A stretch of 64,000 nucleotides of DNA, taken from Bacteroidota bacterium. Its GTDB lineage: Bacteria; Bacteroidota; Bacteroidia; Sphingobacteriales; Sphingobacteriaceae. Below, piece after piece: positions 25,234-33,180 of the stretch; position 1 is the first letter of the stretch; every line of letters starts with the position of its first letter. Below the pieces are notes generated by a model, which worked only from the letters and a program-made list of their open reading frames with translations, had not been told where the DNA came from and made no database searches. The position numbers and the translations under genes were made by a program. The stretch is from positions 62,001 to 126,000 of the forward strand of contig JAMFRP010000026.1 of NCBI GenBank assembly GCA_026224775.1. Direction: 5' to 3'.

Positions 25234-26388
25234 TTATTTCCCAAAAATCACAGCAGCATTACAACCGCCAAAGCCCGATGCGGTTTTTAAAAAGTTATTT
25301 GCCTTAAGGCGAATAGGAGCAGCGCAAATATTAACCTTTTCAGGGTCGGCAGCTTCCGTAAAGCCTATAGTTGGAATTATCAGTGCTTGTTTTAATGATT
25401 GGATAGATATGATGGATTCTATCAATCCGGCCGCGCCTAAAGTATGTCCATAAAATCCTTTTAAGCTATTTACCGGAGCTTTTTGCAAGCCTGATATTGC
25501 TATGGCATTAGCTTCCATTTCATCATTATAAACGGTTGCGGTGCCATGTGCCGAGATAAAATCAATATCAGTAGGTGCAAAATTAGCCTCTTGCAAAGCA
25601 TTCTTTATAGCATTTGCCAACTCTTGTCCGGTACGCGATGGGCCTGAAATATGGTTAGCATCGTTACTTACCGAACCGCCTTTAACTTTTATGTTTTGCG
25701 CGTATTTGTGATTTGTAGATAGAATAATAGTGCCCGCGCCTTCACCTAAGTTTAGGCCATCGTGATCCTTATCAAATGGTTTGCATGGCCCAGCACTCAA
25801 TGCCTGGAATGATTGAAACCCCGACATGATAAATTTCGAAATCACATCCGCGCCGGCTACTACTGCGTTTTCATATTGATTTGAACACAATAACCGTGTT
25901 GCGGTCACCACTCCCAAAACACCCGAGATGCAAGCGTTTGAAACCACGATCGGCTGTTTTTGAAACCCAAAGTGTTCAGCCACAAGTTTTGCAGATGTAG
26001 ATAGAGAAATCCTTTCCTTCAACTCATCGGTAATTGCTTCATCCTCAAGTAGACTGATATTTCCTTTGGTTGAAGATATGATCAGCACCGTTTTTTTATC
26101 CCGAACGTCAACACCGCTGCCGTTTAGTGCATCGGCAATAGAAGCGATTAATAATTGCTCAAATTTGGTGTAATTATGCTCGTCGGCTTTTACAAATTGT
26201 TCGTCTTTATCAAACAGTGAAGCAAAAAAGGGTAGGGGAGATATGGCTAAATCAGTATGTTGTTTCACACCTGATATATTCTCCCTTAGCTTCGCGAAAT
26301 TTTCGGCAGTGGTTTTTCCTAATGGCGATAGAATATTATCGGCAACAACAAAAACTTCAGGCTCGTTTACTTCATTTATATTGCTCAT
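25234..26388 (-). CDS. Beta-ketoacyl-ACP synthase (FabF/FabB-like)
   Basis: This is a 384-residue ketosynthase with Cys153 in VVSNACISGVLG, His281 in ISAHGTATVYND and His315 in FYGHTLGAAGLIES. It lies 24 bp downstream of the tyrosine ammonia-lyase gene, so chain initiation and extension enzymes are next to each other. It may be the enzyme that first elongates the aryl starter, but which of the three active ketosynthases takes 4-coumaroyl-ACP cannot be told from sequence. Confidence 0.9.
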   Translation of the reverse strand: MSNINEVNEPEVFVVADNILSPLGKTTAENFAKLRENISGVKQHTDLAISPLPFFASLFDKDEQFVKADEHNYTKFEQLLIASIADALNGSGVDVRDKKTVLIISSTKGNISLLEDEAITDELKERISLSTSAKLVAEHFGFQKQPIVVSNACISGVLGVVTATRLLCSNQYENAVVAGADVISKFIMSGFQSFQALSAGPCKPFDKDHDGLNLGEGAGTIILSTNHKYAQNIKVKGGSVSNDANHISGPSRTGQELANAIKNALQEANFAPTDIDFISAHGTATVYNDEMEANAIAISGLQKAPVNSLKGFYGHTLGAAGLIESIISIQSLKQALIIPTIGFTEAADPEKVNICAAPIRLKANNFLKTASGFGGCNAAVIFGK

Positions 26389-26412
26389 TCACTAATCAAT
26401 TGCTTCTATAAA

Positions 26413-27972
26413 TTATAACCCGGCGAAAGCGTTTATGTGGTTGGTGCTTTCTAAAAATTCTTTAATTTTTTTAGCTTCTTTATATTTAGGCTGATCATCG
26501 ATAAACTTAGGGAAAATCTCGCGCACAGTATCATATAATGAACGAGATAACGAGGACAACCTATCTTGACATTCCAGATAATCTATCGCTTGCAAAATGG
26601 TCATTAATTGTATCGCTAATACCTCAAAGGAATTATCTACAACCCTTTTAGTCATTAACGCGGCATTGCAACCCATGCTCACAATATCCTGATTGTCATT
26701 ATTGTTAGGGATGCTGTGCACATACATCGGGAAAGATAATGTTTGATTTTCAGCAACAGTTGATGTAGCCGTAAACTGCATGCCCTGCATCCCGAAATTG
26801 AACCCTAACACGCCCAAATTTACAAATGGAGGCAATTTTTGGTTCAATTTGCTATTCAATAAGTAGTTCAATTGTCTTTCTGATAACATCGACAGCTTAG
26901 TAATGGCAGTTTTCAATTTATCCATTTCCAGCGAAACATAATCACCGTGGAAATTACCACCGTGGAAAATATTATGATTTAGATGATCGATAACCGGGTT
27001 ATCATTAACCGAATTCAGTTCATTCACCAGCACTTCTTCAGCCTGTACAATCGTGTCGAATATCGGTCCTAAAACCTGCGTTACGCAACGTAGCGAGTAG
27101 TATTCCTGTACTTTATCTTCAAAGACTTCCTGGTCCAGGTTATCCGGATTATATAAATGTTCGGAGCGATCGCGTATCATCTTGCTATCCTTCAAAATAT
27201 CGCGCATCAGCGAAGCGATCTTGTTTTGGCCTTTATGGCGTTTAACCGCGTTCAGTTCCTGCGAATAATGATCATCAAATGCTTCCACAATCTCATTGAT
27301 CATCGATGAAAACATCAGCGACCAGTTCAACAGCTTTCTTGCTTGTATGATATTCAGCATACCAATACCCGTCATAGCCGAAGTGCCATTTAGCACAGCC
27401 AAACCTTCGCGGATATGAATAGACAGTGGTTTGATATTAAAACGATTAAATATGTCGATAGTTGGGTGAACTTCACCTTCAAAAATCACCTCGCCCTCAC
27501 CAATTAAAACCAGGCCTAAATGGGCAAGCTGTACCAAATCGCCGCTGGCACCAACGCCGCCATGCTCATAAATACACGGACTAATGTTTTTATTGATGAG
27601 TTCCTTCAACAACTCCACCAAGTCTAAATGCACACCCGAATAAGCCAGCATAAAGCTATTTAAACGGGCAACCATTAAAGCTTTGGATAGCTCTGCGCTC
27701 ATTAATTTACCGCTGCCGGATGAGTGGCTGCGGATAAGGTTATATTGCAATTGCAGGATGTTTTCCTCGTTTACCTTGTATTGCGCCATCGGCCCAAAAC
27801 CGGTATTTATACCATAAATGAGTTTATTGGACGAGAACTGTTGCAGGAATTCGAAATTGGTTTTAACCTTTTCTAAAGCGGCCTCGTTAAGGGCTACTTC
27901 CTGGTGTTTATAAAGTATTTCAGCGAAATTTTCTAAAGTAAGGGTGCTTTGTCCAACAAGTATCACGGGCAA
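26413..27972 (-). CDS. Aromatic amino acid ammonia-lyase, probably tyrosine ammonia-lyase
   Basis: This 519-residue protein has the MIO-forming Ala142-Ser143-Gly144 in GGVGASGDLVQLAH, the catalytic Tyr53 in YGINTGFGP and the NNNDNQDIVSMG motif. It would turn L-tyrosine into 4-coumarate, the aryl starter of flexirubins. The selectivity pair is Ser-His (RSHSSG, residues 81-86) as in histidine ammonia-lyases, but from memory the tyrosine ammonia-lyase of Flavobacterium johnsoniae has the same motif and a very similar sequence. No other histidine-utilisation genes are nearby. No ATG is in frame at the start: TTG 27972 or GTG 27966 must serve. Confidence 0.87.
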   Translation of the reverse strand: MPVILVGQSTLTLENFAEILYKHQEVALNEAALEKVKTNFEFLQQFSSNKLIYGINTGFGPMAQYKVNEENILQLQYNLIRSHSSGSGKLMSAELSKALMVARLNSFMLAYSGVHLDLVELLKELINKNISPCIYEHGGVGASGDLVQLAHLGLVLIGEGEVIFEGEVHPTIDIFNRFNIKPLSIHIREGLAVLNGTSAMTGIGMLNIIQARKLLNWSLMFSSMINEIVEAFDDHYSQELNAVKRHKGQNKIASLMRDILKDSKMIRDRSEHLYNPDNLDQEVFEDKVQEYYSLRCVTQVLGPIFDTIVQAEEVLVNELNSVNDNPVIDHLNHNIFHGGNFHGDYVSLEMDKLKTAITKLSMLSERQLNYLLNSKLNQKLPPFVNLGVLGFNFGMQGMQFTATSTVAENQTLSFPMYVHSIPNNNDNQDIVSMGCNAALMTKRVVDNSFEVLAIQLMTILQAIDYLECQDRLSSLSRSLYDTVREIFPKFIDDQPKYKEAKKIKEFLESTNHINAFAGL

Positions 27973-28057
27973 AATATTTTTTTAAAACGAAATTTATTAA
28001 GGGGTAAATGTATAAAATATCTGCCGTTTAAGCGTGCAGTTTTCAACTTCATAGACT

Positions 28058-28576
28058 TTATTGTTGAAAATTGAACCAGCGGTGCAAAATACCGTGGTGC
28101 ATAAAGGTTTCAGCTGGCTTGAAACCTGCTTTTACCAACACATTTTTTGAGCCGGAATTAGCATCATCAGCAATGCCATAAATAGGATTTAGTTTAAGCT
28201 GATTGACGCCATAATGCAGGCATGCTATAGCCGCTTCGGTAGCGTAACCTTTGCCCCAGTATTTCGGGATCATCCGATAGCCCAGATCATAGTAATTGAT
28301 ATGCCCGTTAACGGCTTCATTAATGAATTTAAAACCCGTCCAACCAATAAAGTTGTTCGTGTCTTTTTCAATCATCGCCCATCTCCCAATACCATGATCG
28401 ATATATTGTTGGCGAATAAATTCGATTCTGCCCGGACTTTCCTCCCGGGTTTTTATGGGTTGATTCCCTAAATATTGATGCACAAGCGGATCAGATTCAA
28501 GCTCAAACATTCCATCAATATCCTCTGGAATGACCTCGCGTATAATAAGCCGTTCTGTTTCAATAAATATCTTCAT
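28058..28576 (-). CDS. GNAT acetyltransferase (RimJ/RimL-like)
   Basis: This 172-residue protein starts MKIFIETERLIIREV, the standard opening of RimJ/RimL-type GNATs, and has YRMIPKYWGKGYATEAAIACL (about residues 83-103), the acetyl-CoA pyrophosphate loop. It lies between the PaaK-like ligase and the ammonia-lyase genes and is oriented with them. Such enzymes acetylate protein N-termini or small amines, and no role in flexirubin synthesis is known to me. It may be a passenger. I start at ATG 28576; the longer frame overlaps the ligase gene. Confidence 0.85.
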   Translation of the reverse strand: MKIFIETERLIIREVIPEDIDGMFELESDPLVHQYLGNQPIKTREESPGRIEFIRQQYIDHGIGRWAMIEKDTNNFIGWTGFKFINEAVNGHINYYDLGYRMIPKYWGKGYATEAAIACLHYGVNQLKLNPIYGIADDANSGSKNVLVKAGFKPAETFMHHGILHRWFNFQQ

Positions 28577-28580
28577 CAAA

Positions 28581-29873
28581 TTAATTACGCTTATCCACAA
28601 ACTTAATCGCTTTGCGGCTGGCCTCGCTAAACTGCATTTTTTGTATAGCCTCGGCAGTTACATATTTAATATGCGGACTAACCCTTAACCTCGCCTGTAA
28701 ATAAGCCCTGATTCGATGATCACATTCCTCGCTTATTTCGGATGGTACGATATAGATTAATACCTGATCCAACCCTATCTCATTGGATGAAACTTCGATC
28801 ACAAAATCCAGTATTTCTTCACGCTCATTCAACAAGTCAAACAGGGCAGGAGGGTACAATGTTGTACCCTTAAACTTAATCATCTGCTTTTTACGCCCCA
28901 TGATAGACGACAAGCGCAAACTCGTTCTGCCGCAGGCGCATGGTTCATTAAAATACATGCACATATCGCCTGTTTTGTAGCGAAGCAATGGCATGCCCTC
29001 AACGCCGAGTGTAGTAATAGTAACCTCACCGGGTGTGCCGGGCGCAACTTGTTGGTTGTTTTCATCCAGTAACTCTACGATAACCAATTCAGGCTGGTAA
29101 TGGCCGCCTTTACCTTCGCCGCATTCTGTAAACGCGGTTTGCATTTCTGTAGAGGCATAGGTAGAGTATAGCTTAATATCCCAGGCCTCAGTTATCTTCT
29201 TGCCTAGAATATTCAACGAGAAATCGGTATTACGTATATTCTCACCAATGCAAATCGCTTTTTTAACCGAAGTTTCATTTATATCGATGCTGGTATCTTT
29301 GGCATACTGTATCAGTTTCAAAATAAACGATGGTACCGCCACAATTGCCGTAGGTTTCAAACGCTTAATGGTTTCCCATTGTAACGATGGTACGCCCGGA
29401 CCTAAACGGATAATCCCTGCGCCCAATTTACGTATGCCCAGATAGTAAGCAATTCCCGCCATAAACTGCCTGTCGAGCGTCAGCATTAACTGGTAAGTGT
29501 CATCCTTTGATCCATCAGCGCAGCTAAAAGAGCTATACTCGTTATATGCTAAACGCTGCAAATCGTTTTCTGTAAGGGCGATAGTTACCGGGCTGCCCAA
29601 TGTGCCTGATGTGGAGGTATATTCAATAACATCTTTAGCAGGTACACATAAAAAATCGTTATTGCGTTGTTGCAAATCGTCTTTTGTTGTGGTGGGGATG
29701 GAAGCCAGATCAGCAACTGTTTTTACAGCTGATATATCGATATGATGCTTCGCGAAAAGCTCCCTGTAAAAAGGTGAATTTTTAGATAGATAAACTAAAA
29801 GCTCCTGTAATTTTTGCTCCTGCATTGCGGTTTGCCTATCTGTCTTTATGTCTTTTTCCTCTATAAATGTCAT
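28581..29873 (-). CDS. PaaK-like acyl-adenylating ligase (probable 4-coumarate-activating)
   Basis: This 430-residue ANL-superfamily enzyme has the PaaK-type signature YTSTSGTLGSPV (about residues 85-96) for ATP phosphates, YSTYASTEMQTAF (about 232-244) for the AMP ring, LLRYKTGDM (about 290-298) and the closing RKKQMIKFKGTTLYPP. Four cysteines or histidines around ECGEGKGGH and EPCACG could form a zinc site, as in PaaK. It heads the unit that contains the ammonia-lyase, so the likely job is activating 4-coumarate for loading onto an ACP. The exact acceptor (CoA or ACP) is inferred. Confidence 0.83.
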   Translation of the reverse strand: MTFIEEKDIKTDRQTAMQEQKLQELLVYLSKNSPFYRELFAKHHIDISAVKTVADLASIPTTTKDDLQQRNNDFLCVPAKDVIEYTSTSGTLGSPVTIALTENDLQRLAYNEYSSFSCADGSKDDTYQLMLTLDRQFMAGIAYYLGIRKLGAGIIRLGPGVPSLQWETIKRLKPTAIVAVPSFILKLIQYAKDTSIDINETSVKKAICIGENIRNTDFSLNILGKKITEAWDIKLYSTYASTEMQTAFTECGEGKGGHYQPELVIVELLDENNQQVAPGTPGEVTITTLGVEGMPLLRYKTGDMCMYFNEPCACGRTSLRLSSIMGRKKQMIKFKGTTLYPPALFDLLNEREEILDFVIEVSSNEIGLDQVLIYIVPSEISEECDHRIRAYLQARLRVSPHIKYVTAEAIQKMQFSEASRKAIKFVDKRN

Positions 29874-30031
29874 TATTTCTCAATAATTACTGCTGGTACT
29901 ATTATTTATGTGTAATCAGGCGTAATATTCAAACCTATATCACCCCAAATTTAGTAAAATTGCTGTTAGTGATTACATGTTGAAACATCTGTAACAGCAA
30001 TTTGTAACGTATATACTTTTAAATATTAATA

Positions 30032-30955
30032 ATGCTCAAAAGGATTTTCATTTACATACCGCTTTTTTGCTCCGCTATAATTACACAAGCGCAAACTAAA
30101 CATCGCTATAAAGATATTATATACCAGGGCGTTAGTATCGAAAAAGATCAAAGCTATAACCCTTCAGCGTCAAAAGATGATGAAAAAGCTTATCTGTTTG
30201 ATCTTTACCGCCCAACAGGTGATGATGCCAAACATCGCCCACTAATTATTTGGATGCATGGCGGTGGTTTTAAATTTGGTTCAAAGTCGGCAGACGGTGT
30301 TGAACTGTGGAGCAAAACCTTTGCCCAGCGCGGTTACGTTTGCGCTGATATTAACTATCGCCTGAGCAAAAAAAATCCTTTGTTCCATTTTGATGAACTG
30401 CAAAAAAGTAGCTATTACGCCGTGCAGGATGCCAAAACCGCTATTGCTTATTTTACCCTGAATGCCAAAAGATATGGCATTGATCCTGATAAAATTATCC
30501 TGGCCGGAAATTCAGCAGGAGGGATCATAGCCCTGCAAGCTGCTTACGCTACCAACGCCGAACTGGCTGATATGGCAAAAATAACCGGCGATAGCACAGC
30601 GGTTAACCATCCTAACAGCCGTGCGCATGTTGCCGCAGTTATCAACTTCTGGGGGGCTATTTACAACCTCGATTGGCTTAAAAATGCAAAAGTGCCCATT
30701 GTTACTTGTTTAGGTAGTGAGGATGGCATGGTATCGCCAACACACAAAAGCGCGCCCTTATATGGCGGCGAGGATATTCATGCCAAAGCGGATGCTTTGG
30801 GTATCCCCAACGAATTAAAAGTTTTTGAAGGATACTCCCACGAATTGCAAAAGCATTTTGATCCCCTGTTTTCAGGCGGTAAAGGCACTAAGGAGCGGTG
30901 GTTGGAAGCCGGACAATTCTCTGCCGATTTCCTGTATAAAAACGTGATGGAGTAA
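30032..30955 (+). CDS. Exported alpha/beta hydrolase (carboxylesterase/feruloyl esterase-like)
   Basis: This 307-residue protein has a signal peptide (FIYIPLFCSAIITQAQ). WMHGGGFKFGSKSADG (about residues 74-89) is the oxyanion HGGG block, LAGNSAGGI (about 156-164) the nucleophile elbow, and GYSHELQ (about 273-279) the histidine. It belongs with BD-FAE and lipase/esterase-type hydrolases acting on acyl esters, perhaps of plant polysaccharide or small aromatic acids. It begins about 160 bp from the divergent pigment unit, and the window does not show that they are related. Confidence 0.85.
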   Translation: MLKRIFIYIPLFCSAIITQAQTKHRYKDIIYQGVSIEKDQSYNPSASKDDEKAYLFDLYRPTGDDAKHRPLIIWMHGGGFKFGSKSADGVELWSKTFAQRGYVCADINYRLSKKNPLFHFDELQKSSYYAVQDAKTAIAYFTLNAKRYGIDPDKIILAGNSAGGIIALQAAYATNAELADMAKITGDSTAVNHPNSRAHVAAVINFWGAIYNLDWLKNAKVPIVTCLGSEDGMVSPTHKSAPLYGGEDIHAKADALGIPNELKVFEGYSHELQKHFDPLFSGGKGTKERWLEAGQFSADFLYKNVME

Positions 30956-31016
30956 GCACATAAAACATTATTCAAATCTTAATGTTGAATACCTATCACC
31001 TAACGAAATTCAATTT

Positions 31017-31262
31017 ATGAAGTATTTAAAAATCGCTTTGATTGTTATGCTGCTTATGGGCAGCGTACAGCTTACAAGGGCAAAAGCTGTGGCATTAACC
31101 GCGCCAATAACATTATTGCAACAGTTACCACCACCGCCACCTCGCCCGCCATTACCTTTTGCACGGAGACATCATTATTATAGGCATCACAGAAGGCGTT
31201 CACGTTTACATATACACATTCACTTACCGCCGCCACCGCCGCGTCCACCATTGCCAAGATAA
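31017..31262 (+). CDS. Small exported proline- and His/Arg-rich protein
   Basis: This is an 81-residue protein. Residues 1-24 form a clean signal peptide (KIALIVMLLMGSVQL, cut near AKA). The mature part holds two copies of PPPPPRPPLP at residues 38-47 and 71-80, separated by a basic, histidine-rich link (RRHHYYRHHRRRSRLHIHIH, 50-69). Its ATG lies 61 bp after the esterase gene and the reading frame is open with normal third-base bias at the ends. I know no family. Metal binding by the histidines, cell-wall attachment or an antimicrobial action are guesses. A run of low-complexity non-coding DNA is less likely because of the signal peptide. Confidence 0.55.
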   Translation: MKYLKIALIVMLLMGSVQLTRAKAVALTAPITLLQQLPPPPPRPPLPFARRHHYYRHHRRRSRLHIHIHLPPPPPRPPLPR

Positions 31263-31610
31263 AAGAGATCTATAACATTTTGTGGAGGGTTTTAATTTCC
31301 TCAATATAGAATATAGTGCCTTGTGCGATACCTTTCCCTGGAATAGGGAAAGGAGAAGGATAGGGTCAAAATAAAGCGACAAGTTTTAAAAGCGATTTCC
31401 CTGAAAAAGCGGGTAGCCATTTAGTTATCCGCTTTTTTTATCCGTTTATTTTATTTGGTAGGATAGTATAGTGTTTTTAATTGAAAATAAACTAACTGTT
31501 AAATTGGTTTTAACTTAAAAGAATTCATGTTGATTTTTAATTAGATAGTCACGGAATCTTAACGTTCTGTTTATAATGCATAAGGTAATTTTATATCAAA
31601 ATAAAACCTT
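31263..31610. other. Gene-free stretch of 348 bp
   Basis: It holds one CCTTTCCC/GGGAAAGG palindrome (31331-31353) of the repeat type seen at 10074, a probable terminator (31404-31440), and a 170-bp AT-rich upstream region of the phosphoesterase gene. No reading frame of interest was seen. No clear TAnnTTTG box was found before 31611. Confidence 0.6.
31404..31440 (+). terminator. Rho-independent terminator
   Basis: An AAAAAGCGG arm (31404-31412) pairs with CCGCTTTTT (31429-31437), loop of 16 nt, followed by T residues to 31439. It would end transcripts coming from the esterase and the small polyproline gene. Confidence 0.65.
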
Positions 31611-33053
31611 ATGAAAAAACATTACAACACCAAACACATTAACTTTTCGCCCTTGCAGGCAAAGTTAATGGCAGCCACCGGCATTGCATTGGTAATAATA
31701 ACCAGTGCTTTCTATAGTAGTTGCAAAAAGAACAACAACAATAATTCTTCAACTTCAGGTATCAACAAAGTAAACCATGTGGTAGTTATCTACATGGAAA
31801 ACCACAGCTTTGATAACCTGTATGGCTCATTTTCAGGCGCAAATGGTATATCAAATGCAACAGCAGCAAATACTACACAGGTTGACGGAACAGGCAAGGT
31901 TTATGCTGTATTGCCTGGGGTTGTGGGTGTCCCGAATGGCAGCTTGTTTCCGGCAAATTTACCAAACGACATTTTTAATATTGACCAATATGTGCCTAAT
32001 GATATGATTACCCCGGATGTTACGCACCGTTTTTACCAGGAGCCATTACAAATTGATGGCGGTAAAATGGATAAATATGCTTTTTATAATATTCCGGGCA
32101 GTTCTGGCGGTTTATCACAAGGGTATTACCAAACCAGCCAGTTGCCTTTATTGGCCATGGCCGAAAAATATACACTTTGTGATAATTTTTTCCATAGTGC
32201 TTTTGGTGGATCATTTTTAAACCACCAGTGGTTAATTGCCGCTGCAAGCCCTACATTCCCCAACGCACCGGCCGCTGATATTGCAAACCCTACATTATTA
32301 TCTAATGGCAATCTAACAGCAGACGGATTTGTAACACCTGCTAATTCTCCTGTAGGCACAAGTGGCGGGTTTGCCGTTAATACCTGCTATTCGGTAAATG
32401 CCCCGCATCCGGCAAGTACCGCTGCGGCAAATCTGGTACCTAACCAAACAAACCCTACCATCGGCGATAGGTTAAATGATAAAGGGGTATCATGGGCCTG
32501 GTATTCGGGAGGTTGGGACGATGCGCTGGCAGGAAACCCGGATCCGAACTTCCAATTTCACCATCAACCATTTATATATTATAAAAACTATGCTGACGGC
32601 ACAGCGTTAAAAGCGGCACACCTGAAAGATGAAACCGTATTTATAGCTGCTGCCAGAGCAGGTACCTTGCCTGCTGTTTCCTTTGTAAAACCACTGGGTA
32701 CCTATAACGAGCACCCAGGTTATTCTGATGTAACAGCAGGAGAAAGCCATGCGCTTGATTTAATAAACGACGTATTAAATGGCCCAAATGGTAAAGACGT
32801 TGTAATTATTGTTACTTATGACGAAAATGGTGGTTTTTGGGACCACGTTGCACCTCCGGTAATTGATACGTGGGGCCCGGGAACTCGTGTACCCGCGGTT
32901 ATCATTTCACCATTTGCAAAAACGAGCTTTGTTGACCATACGCAATATGAAACCGTTAGTATCCTTTCTTTTATCGAACAAAGATGGGGTTTGTCGCCGT
33001 TATCAACACGTGATAAAAATGCTAACCCGCTTAGCAACGCTTTTAATTTTTAA
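31611..33053 (+). CDS. Lipoprotein phosphoesterase (acid phosphatase / phospholipase C family)
   Basis: This 480-residue protein has a hydrophobic leader ending at Cys38 (FYSSCKKNN), so it is probably a lipoprotein. VVIYMENHSFDNLYGSFSG (about residues 60-78) is the metal-binding ENHSFD motif of the phosphoesterase family that includes AcpA acid phosphatase and bacterial phospholipase C. TYDENGGFWDHVAPP (about 402-416) and GPGTRVPAVIISPF complete the site. The substrate may be phosphomonoesters or phospholipid. The gene is separated from the cytochrome c peroxidase gene by a strong terminator. A low-phosphate response is a usual trigger but is not visible here. Confidence 0.85.
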   Translation: MKKHYNTKHINFSPLQAKLMAATGIALVIITSAFYSSCKKNNNNNSSTSGINKVNHVVVIYMENHSFDNLYGSFSGANGISNATAANTTQVDGTGKVYAVLPGVVGVPNGSLFPANLPNDIFNIDQYVPNDMITPDVTHRFYQEPLQIDGGKMDKYAFYNIPGSSGGLSQGYYQTSQLPLLAMAEKYTLCDNFFHSAFGGSFLNHQWLIAAASPTFPNAPAADIANPTLLSNGNLTADGFVTPANSPVGTSGGFAVNTCYSVNAPHPASTAAANLVPNQTNPTIGDRLNDKGVSWAWYSGGWDDALAGNPDPNFQFHHQPFIYYKNYADGTALKAAHLKDETVFIAAARAGTLPAVSFVKPLGTYNEHPGYSDVTAGESHALDLINDVLNGPNGKDVVIIVTYDENGGFWDHVAPPVIDTWGPGTRVPAVIISPFAKTSFVDHTQYETVSILSFIEQRWGLSPLSTRDKNANPLSNAFNF

Positions 33054-33100
33054 ACGTTTTCGTAACCTGCAATCGGCAGGCAACAATTTATGGATACAAA

Positions 33101-33140
33101 TAAAGGAGTGGCCGAATGGTACTCCTTTATTCATTTTTTT
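33101..33140 (+). terminator. Rho-independent terminator after the phosphoesterase gene
   Basis: Perfect stem AAAGGAGT (33102-33109) and ACTCCTTT (33121-33128), 11-nt loop, followed by a T-run to 33140. It lies 40 bp before the next ATG, so the peroxidase gene must have a promoter overlapping this stretch or depend on readthrough. Confidence 0.75.
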
Positions 33141-33180
33141 GAATAACAACTCCGAATGACTAAAGAGTGATTTTACATTA

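Noticed and set aside
26413..27972. Histidine utilisation gene (hutH)
   Set aside because: No hutU, hutI or hutG is nearby, and the gene sits between pigment genes; overall sequence fits the tyrosine lyase of Flavobacterium as I recall it.
31072..31257. Opposite-strand ORF over the polyproline gene
   Set aside because: It is a shadow frame of the proline codons; it lacks a sensible start region and the forward frame has a clear signal peptide.
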